A stretch of DNA of 15,851 nt from Deltaproteobacteria bacterium (lineage in GTDB: Bacteria > Myxococcota > Polyangia > Haliangiales > Haliangiaceae), in the NCBI GenBank assembly GCA_018262455.1, contig JAGSPR010000113.1, positions 1 to 15,851 of the forward strand, given 5' to 3'. The notes beneath the pieces are model-generated. The model saw nothing but the letters and a program-made list of their open reading frames with translations. It was not told the origin of the DNA and made no database searches. The translations under genes were made by a program, and so were the position numbers. Shown one piece after another: positions 7,646 through 14,718 of the stretch (its first letter is position 1; each line of letters starts with the position of its first letter).

Positions 7646-8908
7646 TCAATCGATCCTCCGCAGCACGATCGCGGGATCGGTGCGAGCCGCCCGCCACGCG
7701 GGGTAGCTGCCCGCCGCGATCGCCGTCACGACGATCACGATCGCGGGCACGAGGAACGTCGCGGTCGAGATCACCGGGCGCACGACCAGGCTCTCCCACG
7801 CGAAGATCGGGTGACCAGCGAAGTACTGGATCAAGCCGTAGCCGAGCAGCGAGCCGATCGCGCAGCCGATGCACGCCACCGCGAGTGCCTGCAGCACGTG
7901 GATCACGAAGACCTCACCACGGCCGAACCCGAGTGCCGAGAGGATCCCGATCTCTCGCCGGCGCTTGAGCACGTGGATGTAGAGCAGCGCCCACATCGGG
8001 ATCGAGATCGCCGCGATCACCATCGCGTAGGACACCGTGTGGATCGCGTGGTTCGCGCTCAGGTAGCTCGCCAGATACGGATCGTCCTCGCGCCACCCGA
8101 TCGCCTGGACCTCGGGCAAGCTCGCGTTGATCCGCTCCGCGAGCAGCGAGGCCGCTTCGTGATCGCGCAGGTGCACGACGATCGCCGAGGCGCTCGCCGG
8201 CGCGCCCGCCAGGTTGCCGAGGAAGCTGCGCTCGACGAACGCGAACCGGTAGCCACCGCCGCTGCCCACCACGATCCCGCGCACGATCATCGTGAACCGG
8301 CCGACGTTGTCCTCGCCGATCGCCGCGTCAGCCGGGCCGAAGATCACGCGGAGCTCCAGCGGATCGCCGACCGCGAGCCCGAGCCGGGTCGCCAGCGCCG
8401 ATCCGAGCAGCACGCCGCGATCATCGCCCTTGCCGAGCAGCGCCCCGCTCGAGAGGTGAAACGGCAGCAGCTCGCTGTCGACCTCGATCCCGTAGATTGG
8501 CGCTCCGAGGAAGCGCCCCGCCTTGCCGACCGCGCCGGGATAGACCAGGACCGGCGTCGCGGCCCGCGCACTGACAAGCGCGCCGATCCGCTTCGCCTCC
8601 GCCGTGCCGTCGTCGAATCGCGGCTGGTTGCGGGGCTCGACCCGGATGTCACCCGCGCCGCGGGTCAGCCCGTCCTCGAGCAGCGCGTCCGCGAACCCCG
8701 AGAGGTTCGCGGTGTTCGCGACCTGAAAGCCTCCGCCCGCGGCGATCGCGATCACGAGCAAGCCGAACGTCAGCTTGCCGCCGAGCAGGCTCTTGCGGGC
8801 GAGGAACACCAGCAGCCGGACATGCGAGCGTGACCGCCGGAGCGCGATCTCGTCGTGTCGAGTCACCGACGGGTTGTACCGCAGCCTGATGCCGGCGAGG
8901 CGCGTCAC
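7646..8908 (-). CDS. FtsX/LolC-like ABC transporter permease (MacB_PCD-type)
   Basis: The product, up to 420 residues, has the FtsX-fold layout: a short cytoplasmic N-terminus, one membrane helix near residue 46-62, a long extracytoplasmic domain (about 65-290), then three membrane helices. A typical cytoplasmic K-R-R-R-E-I-G-I-L-S-A-L-G-F-G loop follows the second helix, and a C-terminal Y-P-A-W-R-A-A-R-T-D-P motif closes it. These marks are shared by LolC/E and MacB permeases. Only one permease gene is present, so a homodimer with the adjacent ATPase is expected, unlike LolCDE. No adaptor or outer-membrane channel gene lies nearby. The start is uncertain: GTG at 8908 gives the longest form and GTG at 8866 is a good alternative (both lack a strong Shine-Dalgarno). 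It is the first gene of the minus-strand operon. Confidence 0.9.
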   Translation of the reverse strand: MTRLAGIRLRYNPSVTRHDEIALRRSRSHVRLLVFLARKSLLGGKLTFGLLVIAIAAGGGFQVANTANLSGFADALLEDGLTRGAGDIRVEPRNQPRFDDGTAEAKRIGALVSARAATPVLVYPGAVGKAGRFLGAPIYGIEVDSELLPFHLSSGALLGKGDDRGVLLGSALATRLGLAVGDPLELRVIFGPADAAIGEDNVGRFTMIVRGIVVGSGGGYRFAFVERSFLGNLAGAPASASAIVVHLRDHEAASLLAERINASLPEVQAIGWREDDPYLASYLSANHAIHTVSYAMVIAAISIPMWALLYIHVLKRRREIGILSALGFGRGEVFVIHVLQALAVACIGCAIGSLLGYGLIQYFAGHPIFAWESLVVRPVISTATFLVPAIVIVVTAIAAGSYPAWRAARTDPAIVLRRID

Positions 8909-8917
8909 CTTGCGGCA

Positions 8918-8945
8918 TTGTCGAGCCCCAAACTCTGGGTATGCT
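8918..8945 (+). promoter_or_regulatory. Possible sigma70-like promoter for the DUF4184 gene
   Basis: TTGTCG (8918-8923) and TATGCT (8940-8945) are separated by 16 bases, each matching four of six consensus positions. Transcription would begin only a few bases before the ATG at 8956. The site lies in the short divergent gap between the permease and DUF4184 genes. Support is weak in such GC-rich DNA. Confidence 0.3.
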
Positions 8946-8955
8946 GTGTGGCGAG

Positions 8956-9756
8956 ATGCCCTTCACGGCCGCGCACGTCCTGGCCGTCCTGCCCGGCCTG
9001 CGGTGGCACTCACGGCTCCGGCTCGATCCGACCTGCCTCGTCATCGGGAGCATGGCGCCCGACTTCGAGTACTTCGTGCGCGGCGAGCTCGTGGGCCGGT
9101 ACAGCCACACGTTCGTCGGCATCGCGGGGTGGGGCGTGCCGGTGACCCTCGTGGTCGCGGCGCTGTACCACCACGTCGTGAAGTGGCCCGTGCTGCTCGC
9201 TGCGCCGGCCGCGATCACGCCGCTCTTGGCCCGCCCGTGGCAGGCGCGCTGGACCGTCGGAGCGGTCATCAGCGTGGTGGTGTCTGCGGCGCTCGGCGAT
9301 CTCACGCACCTGCTGTGGGACGGCCTGACGCACGCGAACGGGGTGTTCGTCCGCCGGATCCCGGAGCTGCATGCTCCCTACGACTTGCCGGTCGTGGGAG
9401 GCATGGTCACGCATCGGATCCTGCAGCACACCAGCACGATCCTCGGGTTACTCGGGGTCGGCTGGTTCACGCTGCGGCGGATCCGTCACGCGGCCGGGCC
9501 TCCGCGGCAAGCCCGGCGCGCCCGCGCGCGCTGGATCATGGTCGGCTGCCTCGCCGTCGGCATCGCGCTGCTCGAGATCCGGCTGGTCTCCATGCACGTC
9601 CGCGACCCAGGCAGCGTGATCACGGCGGCGATCTCGGGAAGCCTCGCCGGCGCGATCGTCGCGGGGCTCTTCCTGCGCGGTGCCGGTCAGGCGTACGCGA
9701 GGCAAGTTGGCATGGCGACCGCCTCGCCGAAGCGCGTCGGTCAAGCGAGCAGCTAG
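8956..9756 (+). CDS. DUF4184 family membrane protein
   Basis: The 266-residue integral membrane protein begins M-P-F-T-A-A-H and continues with G-S-M-A-P-D-F-E-Y-F, the hallmark N-terminus of DUF4184 proteins, whose biochemical role is not known. Conserved His and Asp residues occur in and near the N-terminal half (H7, D40, and later H and D residues in D-L-T-H-L-L-W-D), which in related membrane hydrolase-like families could bind metal; that is only an analogy. About six hydrophobic segments follow, with a basic loop near residue 180-195. An in-frame ATG at 8941 exists, but 8956 gives the standard family start. It is a single-gene unit: divergent from the transporter operon and convergent with the aminotransferase gene, 14 bases away, with no visible hairpin terminator between them. 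Confidence 0.87.
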   Translation: MPFTAAHVLAVLPGLRWHSRLRLDPTCLVIGSMAPDFEYFVRGELVGRYSHTFVGIAGWGVPVTLVVAALYHHVVKWPVLLAAPAAITPLLARPWQARWTVGAVISVVVSAALGDLTHLLWDGLTHANGVFVRRIPELHAPYDLPVVGGMVTHRILQHTSTILGLLGVGWFTLRRIRHAAGPPRQARRARARWIMVGCLAVGIALLEIRLVSMHVRDPGSVITAAISGSLAGAIVAGLFLRGAGQAYARQVGMATASPKRVGQASS

Positions 9757-9770
9757 CGGAGGGCGGCGGC

Positions 9771-10988
9771 TCAGCGCAGCGTCGCGAGCGCCTTGGCGAG
9801 CCGGCCCACGCCGTCCTTGATGTTCGGCATGCCGGTCGCGTACGACAGCCGCACGAAGCCCGGCGCCCCGAACCCGGAGCCCGGGACCACGGCGACCTTG
9901 CCGACCTCGACGAGCCAGTCGCACAGCTGGACATCGTCGTCGAGCACCGAGCCTTCGGGCGACCGCTTGCCGACGAACTTCGAGAGATCCGGAAACGCGT
10001 AGAACGCGCCCTTCGGCTCGCGGCAGGTCACACCGGGGATCGCGCGGAGCAGCTTCAGCATCTCGAGCCGGCGCTCGTCGAACGCCTTGCGCATGGTGGC
10101 GACGCAGTCCTGCGGACCGGTGAGCGCCGCGAGCGTCGCGATCTGCGAGATGTGCGTCGCGTTCGAGGTCGACTGGCCCTGGATCTTGGTCATCGCCTTG
10201 ATCAGGGGCAGGGGACCCGCCGTGTAACCGATGCGCCAGCCGGTCATCGCGTAGGTCTTCGAGACCCCATCGACGAGGACCGTCCGCTTCGCGACCTCCG
10301 GAGACACCGATGCGATCGAGACGTACTCGGCGTCTCCATAGACGAGCTGGCGATAGATGTCGTCCGAGATGACGAGCAGATCCTTCTCGACGACCACCTT
10401 GGCGAGCGCCTCGATCTGCGCGCGCGTGTAGACGGCGCCGGTCGGGTTCGACGGGTTGTTGAGCACGATGGCGCGGGTGCGCGGCGAGCAGGCGGCGGCG
10501 ACCTGGGCCGCGGTGACCGCGAAGTCATCCTCGGCGCGGGTCTCGAGGGCGACCGGGCGGCCCCCCGCGAGCATCACCATGTCGGGATAGCTGACCCAGT
10601 AGGGCGCCGGGATCAGGACCTCGTCGCCCGGATCGATCAGCGCCATGAACAGGTTGTAGAGGCTGTGCTTGGCGCCGGTGGAGACCAGGATCTGGTCGGG
10701 CGAGAGCTCCATCTTGTGGACGGCGCCGAGCTCGGCGGCGATCGCCTTGCGCAGCGGCAGGATGCCGGCGACATCGGTGTACTTGCCGACGTTCCCGGGA
10801 TGCGCCGACAACGATGCGCGCGCGGCCTCCTTGATGTGGTCCGGCGTGTCGAAGTCGGGCTCACCGGCGCCGAAGCTGACGATGTCGATGCCGTCGGCCT
10901 TGAGCTTGGCGGCCTTGGCGGTGACGGCCAGGGTGATCGAGGGCTTGATCGGATCGAGACGCGAGGCGAGCTTCAATGGATAGGTCAT
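9771..10988 (-). CDS. Aspartate/aromatic-type class I aminotransferase (PLP-dependent)
   Basis: The 405-residue enzyme has complete class I fold motifs: G-A-G-E-P-D-F-D-T-P at 40-49, N-N-P-S-N-P-T-G at 177-184 with Asn181, Asp209 and Tyr212 for the pyridine ring and PLP oxygen, the Schiff-base lysine Lys244 in S-K-T-Y-A-M-T-G-W-R-I-G-Y, and the substrate-carboxylate Arg380 in G-F-V-R-L-S-Y. This pattern is that of the Thermus-type aspartate (or aspartate/prephenate) aminotransferase subgroup, which swaps amino groups between aspartate and 2-oxoglutarate and may also act on prephenate. Substrate choice cannot be settled from sequence alone. ATG at 10988 overlaps the coaD stop by four bases (ATGA), so it is the last gene of the rsmD-coaD-aminotransferase operon. 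Length and motifs are normal. Confidence 0.93.
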   Translation of the reverse strand: MTYPLKLASRLDPIKPSITLAVTAKAAKLKADGIDIVSFGAGEPDFDTPDHIKEAARASLSAHPGNVGKYTDVAGILPLRKAIAAELGAVHKMELSPDQILVSTGAKHSLYNLFMALIDPGDEVLIPAPYWVSYPDMVMLAGGRPVALETRAEDDFAVTAAQVAAACSPRTRAIVLNNPSNPTGAVYTRAQIEALAKVVVEKDLLVISDDIYRQLVYGDAEYVSIASVSPEVAKRTVLVDGVSKTYAMTGWRIGYTAGPLPLIKAMTKIQGQSTSNATHISQIATLAALTGPQDCVATMRKAFDERRLEMLKLLRAIPGVTCREPKGAFYAFPDLSKFVGKRSPEGSVLDDDVQLCDWLVEVGKVAVVPGSGFGAPGFVRLSYATGMPNIKDGVGRLAKALATLR

Positions 10989-11485
10989 GGCTGCTTCTTG
11001 TATTTCGCCGCGAGCGCCGCGACGACCGCGGGCGGCACGAGGCCTGTGACGTCGCCGTGGAGGCTAGCGACTTCCTTGACGAGAGACGAGCTGACGTAGT
11101 GATTTCGCTCGTCGGTCATGAAGAACACCGTGTCGACCCCGGGAGCGAGCCGGCGGTTCATGTGGGCGAACTGGAACTCGTACTCGAAGTCGGCGAGGGC
11201 GCGCAGGCCGCGCACGATGACCGTGGCGCCGCGGCTGCGACAGAAGTCGACGAGCAAGCCTTCGAAGACCTCGAACTCCAGGCGAGCTGCGTACTCCGGG
11301 AGCGCATCGCGGATGAAGCCGATCCGCTCGTCGGTGGTGAACAGGGGATTCTTGCGGATGTTGGGCGCGATCGTGACGATGACGCGCCTGAACACCGCGA
11401 GCGAGCGCTTGAGGATATCGAGGTGGCCGTTCGTGATCGGGTCGAAGGTGCCCGGGTACACGGCGATCGAGGTGGACTGCGTCAT
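10985..11485 (-). CDS. coaD: Phosphopantetheine adenylyltransferase
   Basis: CoaD transfers AMP from ATP to 4'-phosphopantetheine, giving dephospho-CoA, the penultimate step of CoA synthesis in the cytoplasm. The 166-residue length is standard. The nucleotidyltransferase motifs are intact: G-T-F-D-P-I-T-N-G-H at 12-21, R-G-L-R at 92-95 and V-S-S-S-L-V-K-E at 131-138. The start ATG overlaps the rsmD stop (ATGA), and its own stop overlaps the aminotransferase start in the same way. The rsmD-coaD pairing is a common bacterial arrangement and supports both calls. There is nothing unusual in the protein. Confidence 0.97.
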   Translation of the reverse strand: MTQSTSIAVYPGTFDPITNGHLDILKRSLAVFRRVIVTIAPNIRKNPLFTTDERIGFIRDALPEYAARLEFEVFEGLLVDFCRSRGATVIVRGLRALADFEYEFQFAHMNRRLAPGVDTVFFMTDERNHYVSSSLVKEVASLHGDVTGLVPPAVVAALAAKYKKQP

Positions 11486-12036
11486 GTAGGGGCCCCGTAG
11501 AACGAGATCAGCGTATCGCCGTAGCGTCGCTGGTCCGTTCGTACCAGAGATCCGAGGAGCTCGGGCGGTGCGTTGCGGCGATCGTGCTCGATGACGATCA
11601 CCGGATCCGGCGCGAGGCTCGCGGCGGGCAGCGCGAGCACGGCGCGGGTCGCGAGATCGGAGGCATACGGAGGATCCACGAACACGAGGCGCCACGGCGC
11701 GGCGGCAGGACGCCGGGCCACGGCGATCGCGTCGCCCGCGACCAGGGTGGCCCGGTCGTCGAGCCCGAGATCTCGCAGGTTGCCGCGGATCGCGGTGATC
11801 GCGGCCTTGCCGGAATCGACGAAGGTCGCGTGGGCCGCCCCGCGAGAGAGTGCCTCGAGCCCGAGCGCGCCTGACCCGGCGAACAGGTCGAGCACGTGGA
11901 TCCCGTCGAGCGGACCCAGGATCCGGTCGAGGATCTGGAAGACGGCTTCTCTGACTTTCTCCGAGGTGGGGCGCGTGGAGGCCCCGCTGGGGGCCCGCAG
12001 GACCCGACCGCCATGTGTGCCTCCCACGATACGCAA
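11482..12036 (-). CDS. rsmD: 16S rRNA (guanine966-N2)-methyltransferase
   Basis: RsmD methylates G966 of 16S rRNA in the assembled small subunit using S-adenosylmethionine. The 184-residue product begins R-I-V-G-G, as the family does, carries the R-P-T-S-E-K-V-R-E-A substrate block at 22-31, the SAM-binding L-D-L-F-A-G-S-G-A-L-G-L-E at 49-61 and the catalytic D-P-P-Y at 121-124. The first codon that gives this canonical N-terminus is TTG at 12036; the next possible start, GTG three codons in, would remove the conserved residues. No good Shine-Dalgarno precedes it. It heads the operon with coaD and the aminotransferase, and is divergent from the CoA ligase gene across 60 bases. Confidence 0.94.
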   Translation of the reverse strand: MRIVGGTHGGRVLRAPSGASTRPTSEKVREAVFQILDRILGPLDGIHVLDLFAGSGALGLEALSRGAAHATFVDSGKAAITAIRGNLRDLGLDDRATLVAGDAIAVARRPAAAPWRLVFVDPPYASDLATRAVLALPAASLAPDPVIVIEHDRRNAPPELLGSLVRTDQRRYGDTLISFYGAPT

Positions 12037-12059
12037 GCCCTAAGGGTGCCCGATCTTTT

Positions 12060-12088
12060 TTGTGGTCGCGGCGGGACTCCCTTACAAT
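12060..12088 (+). promoter_or_regulatory. Sigma70-like promoter for the CoA ligase operon, probably leaderless
   Basis: TTGTGG (12060-12065) and TACAAT (12083-12088) are separated by an ideal 17 bases. The -10 matches five of six consensus bases, and an unusually A/T-rich tract with six T residues (12056-12061) lies at the upstream edge. The start point expected seven bases after the -10 falls at about 12095, two bases before the ATG at 12097, so the mRNA would be nearly leaderless. No Shine-Dalgarno is visible. Confidence 0.6.
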
Positions 12089-12096
12089 TTGCGGGC

Positions 12097-13716
12097 ATGT
12101 CCGAGGTCGGGAACCTGGCAGCGTGGTTACTGGACCGCTCCCTCGCGAGCGGCGCCGGTCCCCGAACGGCCTTGCGCGAAGGCGATCGCGCCTGGACCTT
12201 CGACGAGCTCGCGAGCCAGGTCACGGGGCTGTCCTCCGCGCTCCGCGCCCTGCGGCTGCAGCGTGGCGAGCGGGTGCTGATCCTGATGCGCGACACGATG
12301 GAGGCCGCGGCGGCGATCCTCGCGGTGATCCACGCCGGGGCAGTCGCGGTCCCGGTCTCCGAGCTGTCGACGCCCGATGACGTCCAGGAGTACGTGCTGC
12401 ACGCCGGCGCGGTGATGGCGATCGTCGACGACTCGCACATGCAGGTGGTCGATGCCGTGCGCACCGTGACCCCGGATCTGCGCGAGGTGATCGGTGTCGG
12501 CGCCAAGCTACCCGGGACCCACGACTATCACGCGCTCGTCGTCTCGGCATCGCCGCAGCCGCCCGTGCCGATGGGCGAGTCCGACATCTCGGTCCTGCTC
12601 TACTCGGCGGGGTCGGGACCGGGTGAGCTGCGCGCCGTGCCGCACTCCAAGCGCACGATCATGGCGGCGCAGGCGTCGTTCGCGATCGACTTGCTGCAGC
12701 TGACGTCGGCGGACCGGATGCTCTCGGTGGCCCGGCTGTCGACGGCCTACGGGCTCGGCGCTGGGCTCCTGCTCCCGCTCGCGGTCCAGGCCGAGTCGCT
12801 GCTGTTTCCCGCACAGCCGCACTCGGACCTGCTGTTTGCGGCCCTGCAGAGCTACAGGCCCACGGTGCTGTTCGCGACTCCGTCGGTGTACGCGCAGCTG
12901 TCCCACGATGCCGAGGAGCGTGGGATCGCGCGCCCGCTTGCCCAGCTGCGCCACGCGGTCGCGGGGGCCGAGGGCATGCCCGAGCGGCTGATCCCGCGGA
13001 TTCGCTCGGTGCTCGGCACCGAGGTCATCGTCGGCTACGGGCTCACCGAGATCTTCCAGTTCGCGCTCGCGGGCCGCAGCAACGATCCCGGCGCTCGCCC
13101 CGGCGTGTGCGGCAAGCCGCTGGCGGGCGTCCAGGTCCGGCTGGTCGACGAGGACGGCGATCCCGTCGGCGTGGACGAGATCGGCACCCTCGAGCTGGCC
13201 TGCGGCTCGCTGTTCACCGGCTACTGGGGCGGCGGCGCGAGCCCCGGCGAGCATGACCTGCGGGCCGATGGCTGGTTCACGACGCGCGATCGCTTCATGA
13301 TCGATCGCGAGGGCTTCTATCACCACTGCGGGCGCGTCGACGATCTGTTCAAGGTCGGCGGCAAGTGGGTGTCCCCGTCGGAGGTCGAGCACGCGCTCGT
13401 CGCCCACGAGGCGGTGTGGGAGGCGGCGGTGATCGGCGCGGAGGATGACGAGGGGCTGATCAAGCCGCTCGCGTTCGTCGTCACCAACGTCGGTCAGGAC
13501 AGTGGCCCCAAGCTCGAGAGCGAGCTCAAGGAGTACGTCAAGGCCCACCTCGCCCCGTACAAGTACCCGCGGTGGATCGAGTTCGTCGACGCGTTGCCGC
13601 GCGGTCCAGGCGGCAAGCTGCTGCGCTACAAGCTGCGCCCGGCACGCCGGCGGCGACGGGCCGAGACCGGGCACAACGAGCCCTCGATCGATTCCGACAA
13701 GCCCAAGAAGGAATGA
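12097..13716 (+). CDS. ANL-superfamily acyl-CoA ligase, benzoate-CoA-ligase-like
   Basis: The 539-residue enzyme would adenylate a carboxylic acid and pass it to CoA. Motifs in order are an altered A3 P-loop at 169-183 (Y-S-A-G-S-G-P-G-E-L-R-A-V-P-H), A5 Y-G-L-T-E at 314-318, A7 T-R-D at 396-398 (usually T-G-D), hinge G-R-V-D-D-L-F-K-V-G-G-K at 412-423 and the A10 lysine Lys507 in P-G-G-K-L-L-R. The segment 217-268 (A-Y-G-L-G through T-P-S-V-Y-A) resembles benzoate and other aromatic acid-CoA ligases. The P-loop is one residue longer than usual and carries Arg where Lys is common, so activity or acid specificity may differ. A basic tail (514-539) is extra. The stop overlaps the next gene's ATG (ATGA). 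It is transcribed from the promoter just upstream. The acid substrate is unknown. Confidence 0.9.
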   Translation: MSEVGNLAAWLLDRSLASGAGPRTALREGDRAWTFDELASQVTGLSSALRALRLQRGERVLILMRDTMEAAAAILAVIHAGAVAVPVSELSTPDDVQEYVLHAGAVMAIVDDSHMQVVDAVRTVTPDLREVIGVGAKLPGTHDYHALVVSASPQPPVPMGESDISVLLYSAGSGPGELRAVPHSKRTIMAAQASFAIDLLQLTSADRMLSVARLSTAYGLGAGLLLPLAVQAESLLFPAQPHSDLLFAALQSYRPTVLFATPSVYAQLSHDAEERGIARPLAQLRHAVAGAEGMPERLIPRIRSVLGTEVIVGYGLTEIFQFALAGRSNDPGARPGVCGKPLAGVQVRLVDEDGDPVGVDEIGTLELACGSLFTGYWGGGASPGEHDLRADGWFTTRDRFMIDREGFYHHCGRVDDLFKVGGKWVSPSEVEHALVAHEAVWEAAVIGAEDDEGLIKPLAFVVTNVGQDSGPKLESELKEYVKAHLAPYKYPRWIEFVDALPRGPGGKLLRYKLRPARRRRRAETGHNEPSIDSDKPKKE

Positions 13717-14594
13717 TCGGCGCGCTGCTCGCTGTCGCCTGTGTCGATCGCGCGGTGCTGGCGCGGATCGCGGGCCCGATCGGCGAATCGGCACGCCGCG
13801 CCGCCACCGACCTGGCGACCGCATCGCCCGACGAGCGGCGCAGGTTGCGAGCGCGCATGCTCGCCGGCGCGACGGCACCGCTGCCCACCGGGATCCGCGG
13901 CGCGCACCCGAGCTGGATCGAGGCGGGGCTCGTCGGCCTGCCGGAGCGGGCGCGCCACGCGATCGCGAGCGGCACGCTCACCGCGGTCGATGTCTGGCTC
14001 GCGCGCTGGGCGTGCGCCGAGATCCCGCCGCTACCGGCGACCTCGGACCGCCCGGTCGGCTCGGTGTACGACGCGATCCGGCTCCCTGGCGACAAGCTGG
14101 TCGCGTGGTTATCGGAGATCGGCGCCGATCAGCTGGCCTTCGCGCTGCGCGCCGCCGGCCCCGACGCGCTCGCCCGCGTCGCCGCCAGTGCGCCGGACCG
14201 CGCGCTCGGCGCTCGGCTCGCGGTGGCCGCGGCGCGGCTCGACCGCCCGCCGCGGCTCGATGCCCTGGGACCGGTGCGCGCCGCGATCGCCCGCTGCCGG
14301 CTCGAGCGGCAAAGCCGCGAGGACCGGGATGGAATAGCGAGAGCGCAGCTCGAGCGGCAAAGCCGCGAGGACCGGGATGGAATAGCGAGAGCGCAGCTCG
14401 AGCTCGACGTCACCGCGCTGGTCCGGATCGGCGCTCGCGCGATCGCGCCGTATGTCGATGCGCTCGCGGCGCGCCAGCTCACGGTCCGGATGCCGCACTC
14501 GCTCGGGCTCGCGGTCCGTCGAGAGCTGGTCACGCACGCGAGCACCCCGGTCGACCGCTGTCCGACCTGGCGTGCGCTCGCCGCCGTGGACTGA
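13713..14594 (+). CDS. Unknown Ala/Arg-rich helical protein with an inserted 16-residue tandem repeat
   Basis: I do not recognise this 293-residue protein. It is very rich in Ala, Arg and Leu and predicted mostly helical, with no signal peptide or clear membrane span; residues about 120-180 vaguely recall the repeated helical blocks of FliG-like proteins, too weakly to assign. ATG at 13713 overlaps the CoA ligase stop (ATGA), so the two are co-translated and may cooperate. Residues 197-228 are two identical 16-residue units rich in Gln, Arg, Glu and Asp, unlike the flanking composition. Removing both leaves a continuous sequence (R-L-E-L-D-V), which suggests later insertion. Codon use outside the repeat fits a genuine gene. 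The coding status rests on the frame, the coupling and third-position GC. Confidence 0.75.
   Translation: MIGALLAVACVDRAVLARIAGPIGESARRAATDLATASPDERRRLRARMLAGATAPLPTGIRGAHPSWIEAGLVGLPERARHAIASGTLTAVDVWLARWACAEIPPLPATSDRPVGSVYDAIRLPGDKLVAWLSEIGADQLAFALRAAGPDALARVAASAPDRALGARLAVAAARLDRPPRLDALGPVRAAIARCRLERQSREDRDGIARAQLERQSREDRDGIARAQLELDVTALVRIGARAIAPYVDALAARQLTVRMPHSLGLAVRRELVTHASTPVDRCPTWRALAAVD
14301..14402 (+). repeat. Two perfect 48-bp tandem repeats plus a 6-bp partial third copy
   Basis: Units at 14301-14348 and 14349-14396 are identical, followed by CTCGAG of a third (14397-14402). Each starts with CTCGAG and contains a 13-base hairpin, GCGGC-AAA-GCCGC. The unit is 16 codons, so the frame of the host gene is kept. 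Its composition (AAAG, GGAATAG) differs from the surroundings. It may be a dispersed mobile repeat that landed in the gene and duplicated. Confidence 0.95.
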
Positions 14595-14718
14595 TCGGCG
14601 CGGAGGTGTGCTCCACCTACGTGTCGTCGCGATTCCTTTCGGATCGAGCGTGCAGCGCGATGACGAACCGCGATATCGTGGGCGAGGTCGTGCGCACTCA
14701 CCGACCTGGGGAGTCACC
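14595..14718 (+). other. Intergenic gap without a visible gene
   Basis: This 124-base stretch separates the unknown helical protein from the secreted protein gene. I see no RNA gene and no hairpin with a T-run. A -10-like TATCGT at 14674-14679 lacks a credible -35 box. The gap should hold the promoter of the downstream gene. Confidence 0.4.
14708..14713 (+). promoter_or_regulatory. Shine-Dalgarno site of the secreted protein gene
   Basis: GGGGAG sits five bases before the ATG at 14719. It decides the start and places the signal peptide at the very N-terminus. Confidence 0.6.

Noticed and set aside
6975..8908. Complete LolCDE lipoprotein release system
   Set aside because: Only one permease is encoded, no LolA/LolB gene is near, and the operon instead contains radical SAM and flippase-like genes.
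8775..11099. 774-codon plus-strand frame across permease, DUF4184, aminotransferase and coaD
   Set aside because: It is antisense or out of frame to recognisable genes, and its composition is repetitive and charged.
12051..12065. Intrinsic terminator at the six-T run
   Set aside because: Only a three-base-pair stem is possible upstream (GGGTGCCC region). The tract is better explained as the A/T-rich edge of the ligase promoter between divergent genes.
14301..14402. CRISPR array
   Set aside because: The copies are directly adjacent with no spacers, number only two, lie inside a coding frame, and have no cas gene nearby.
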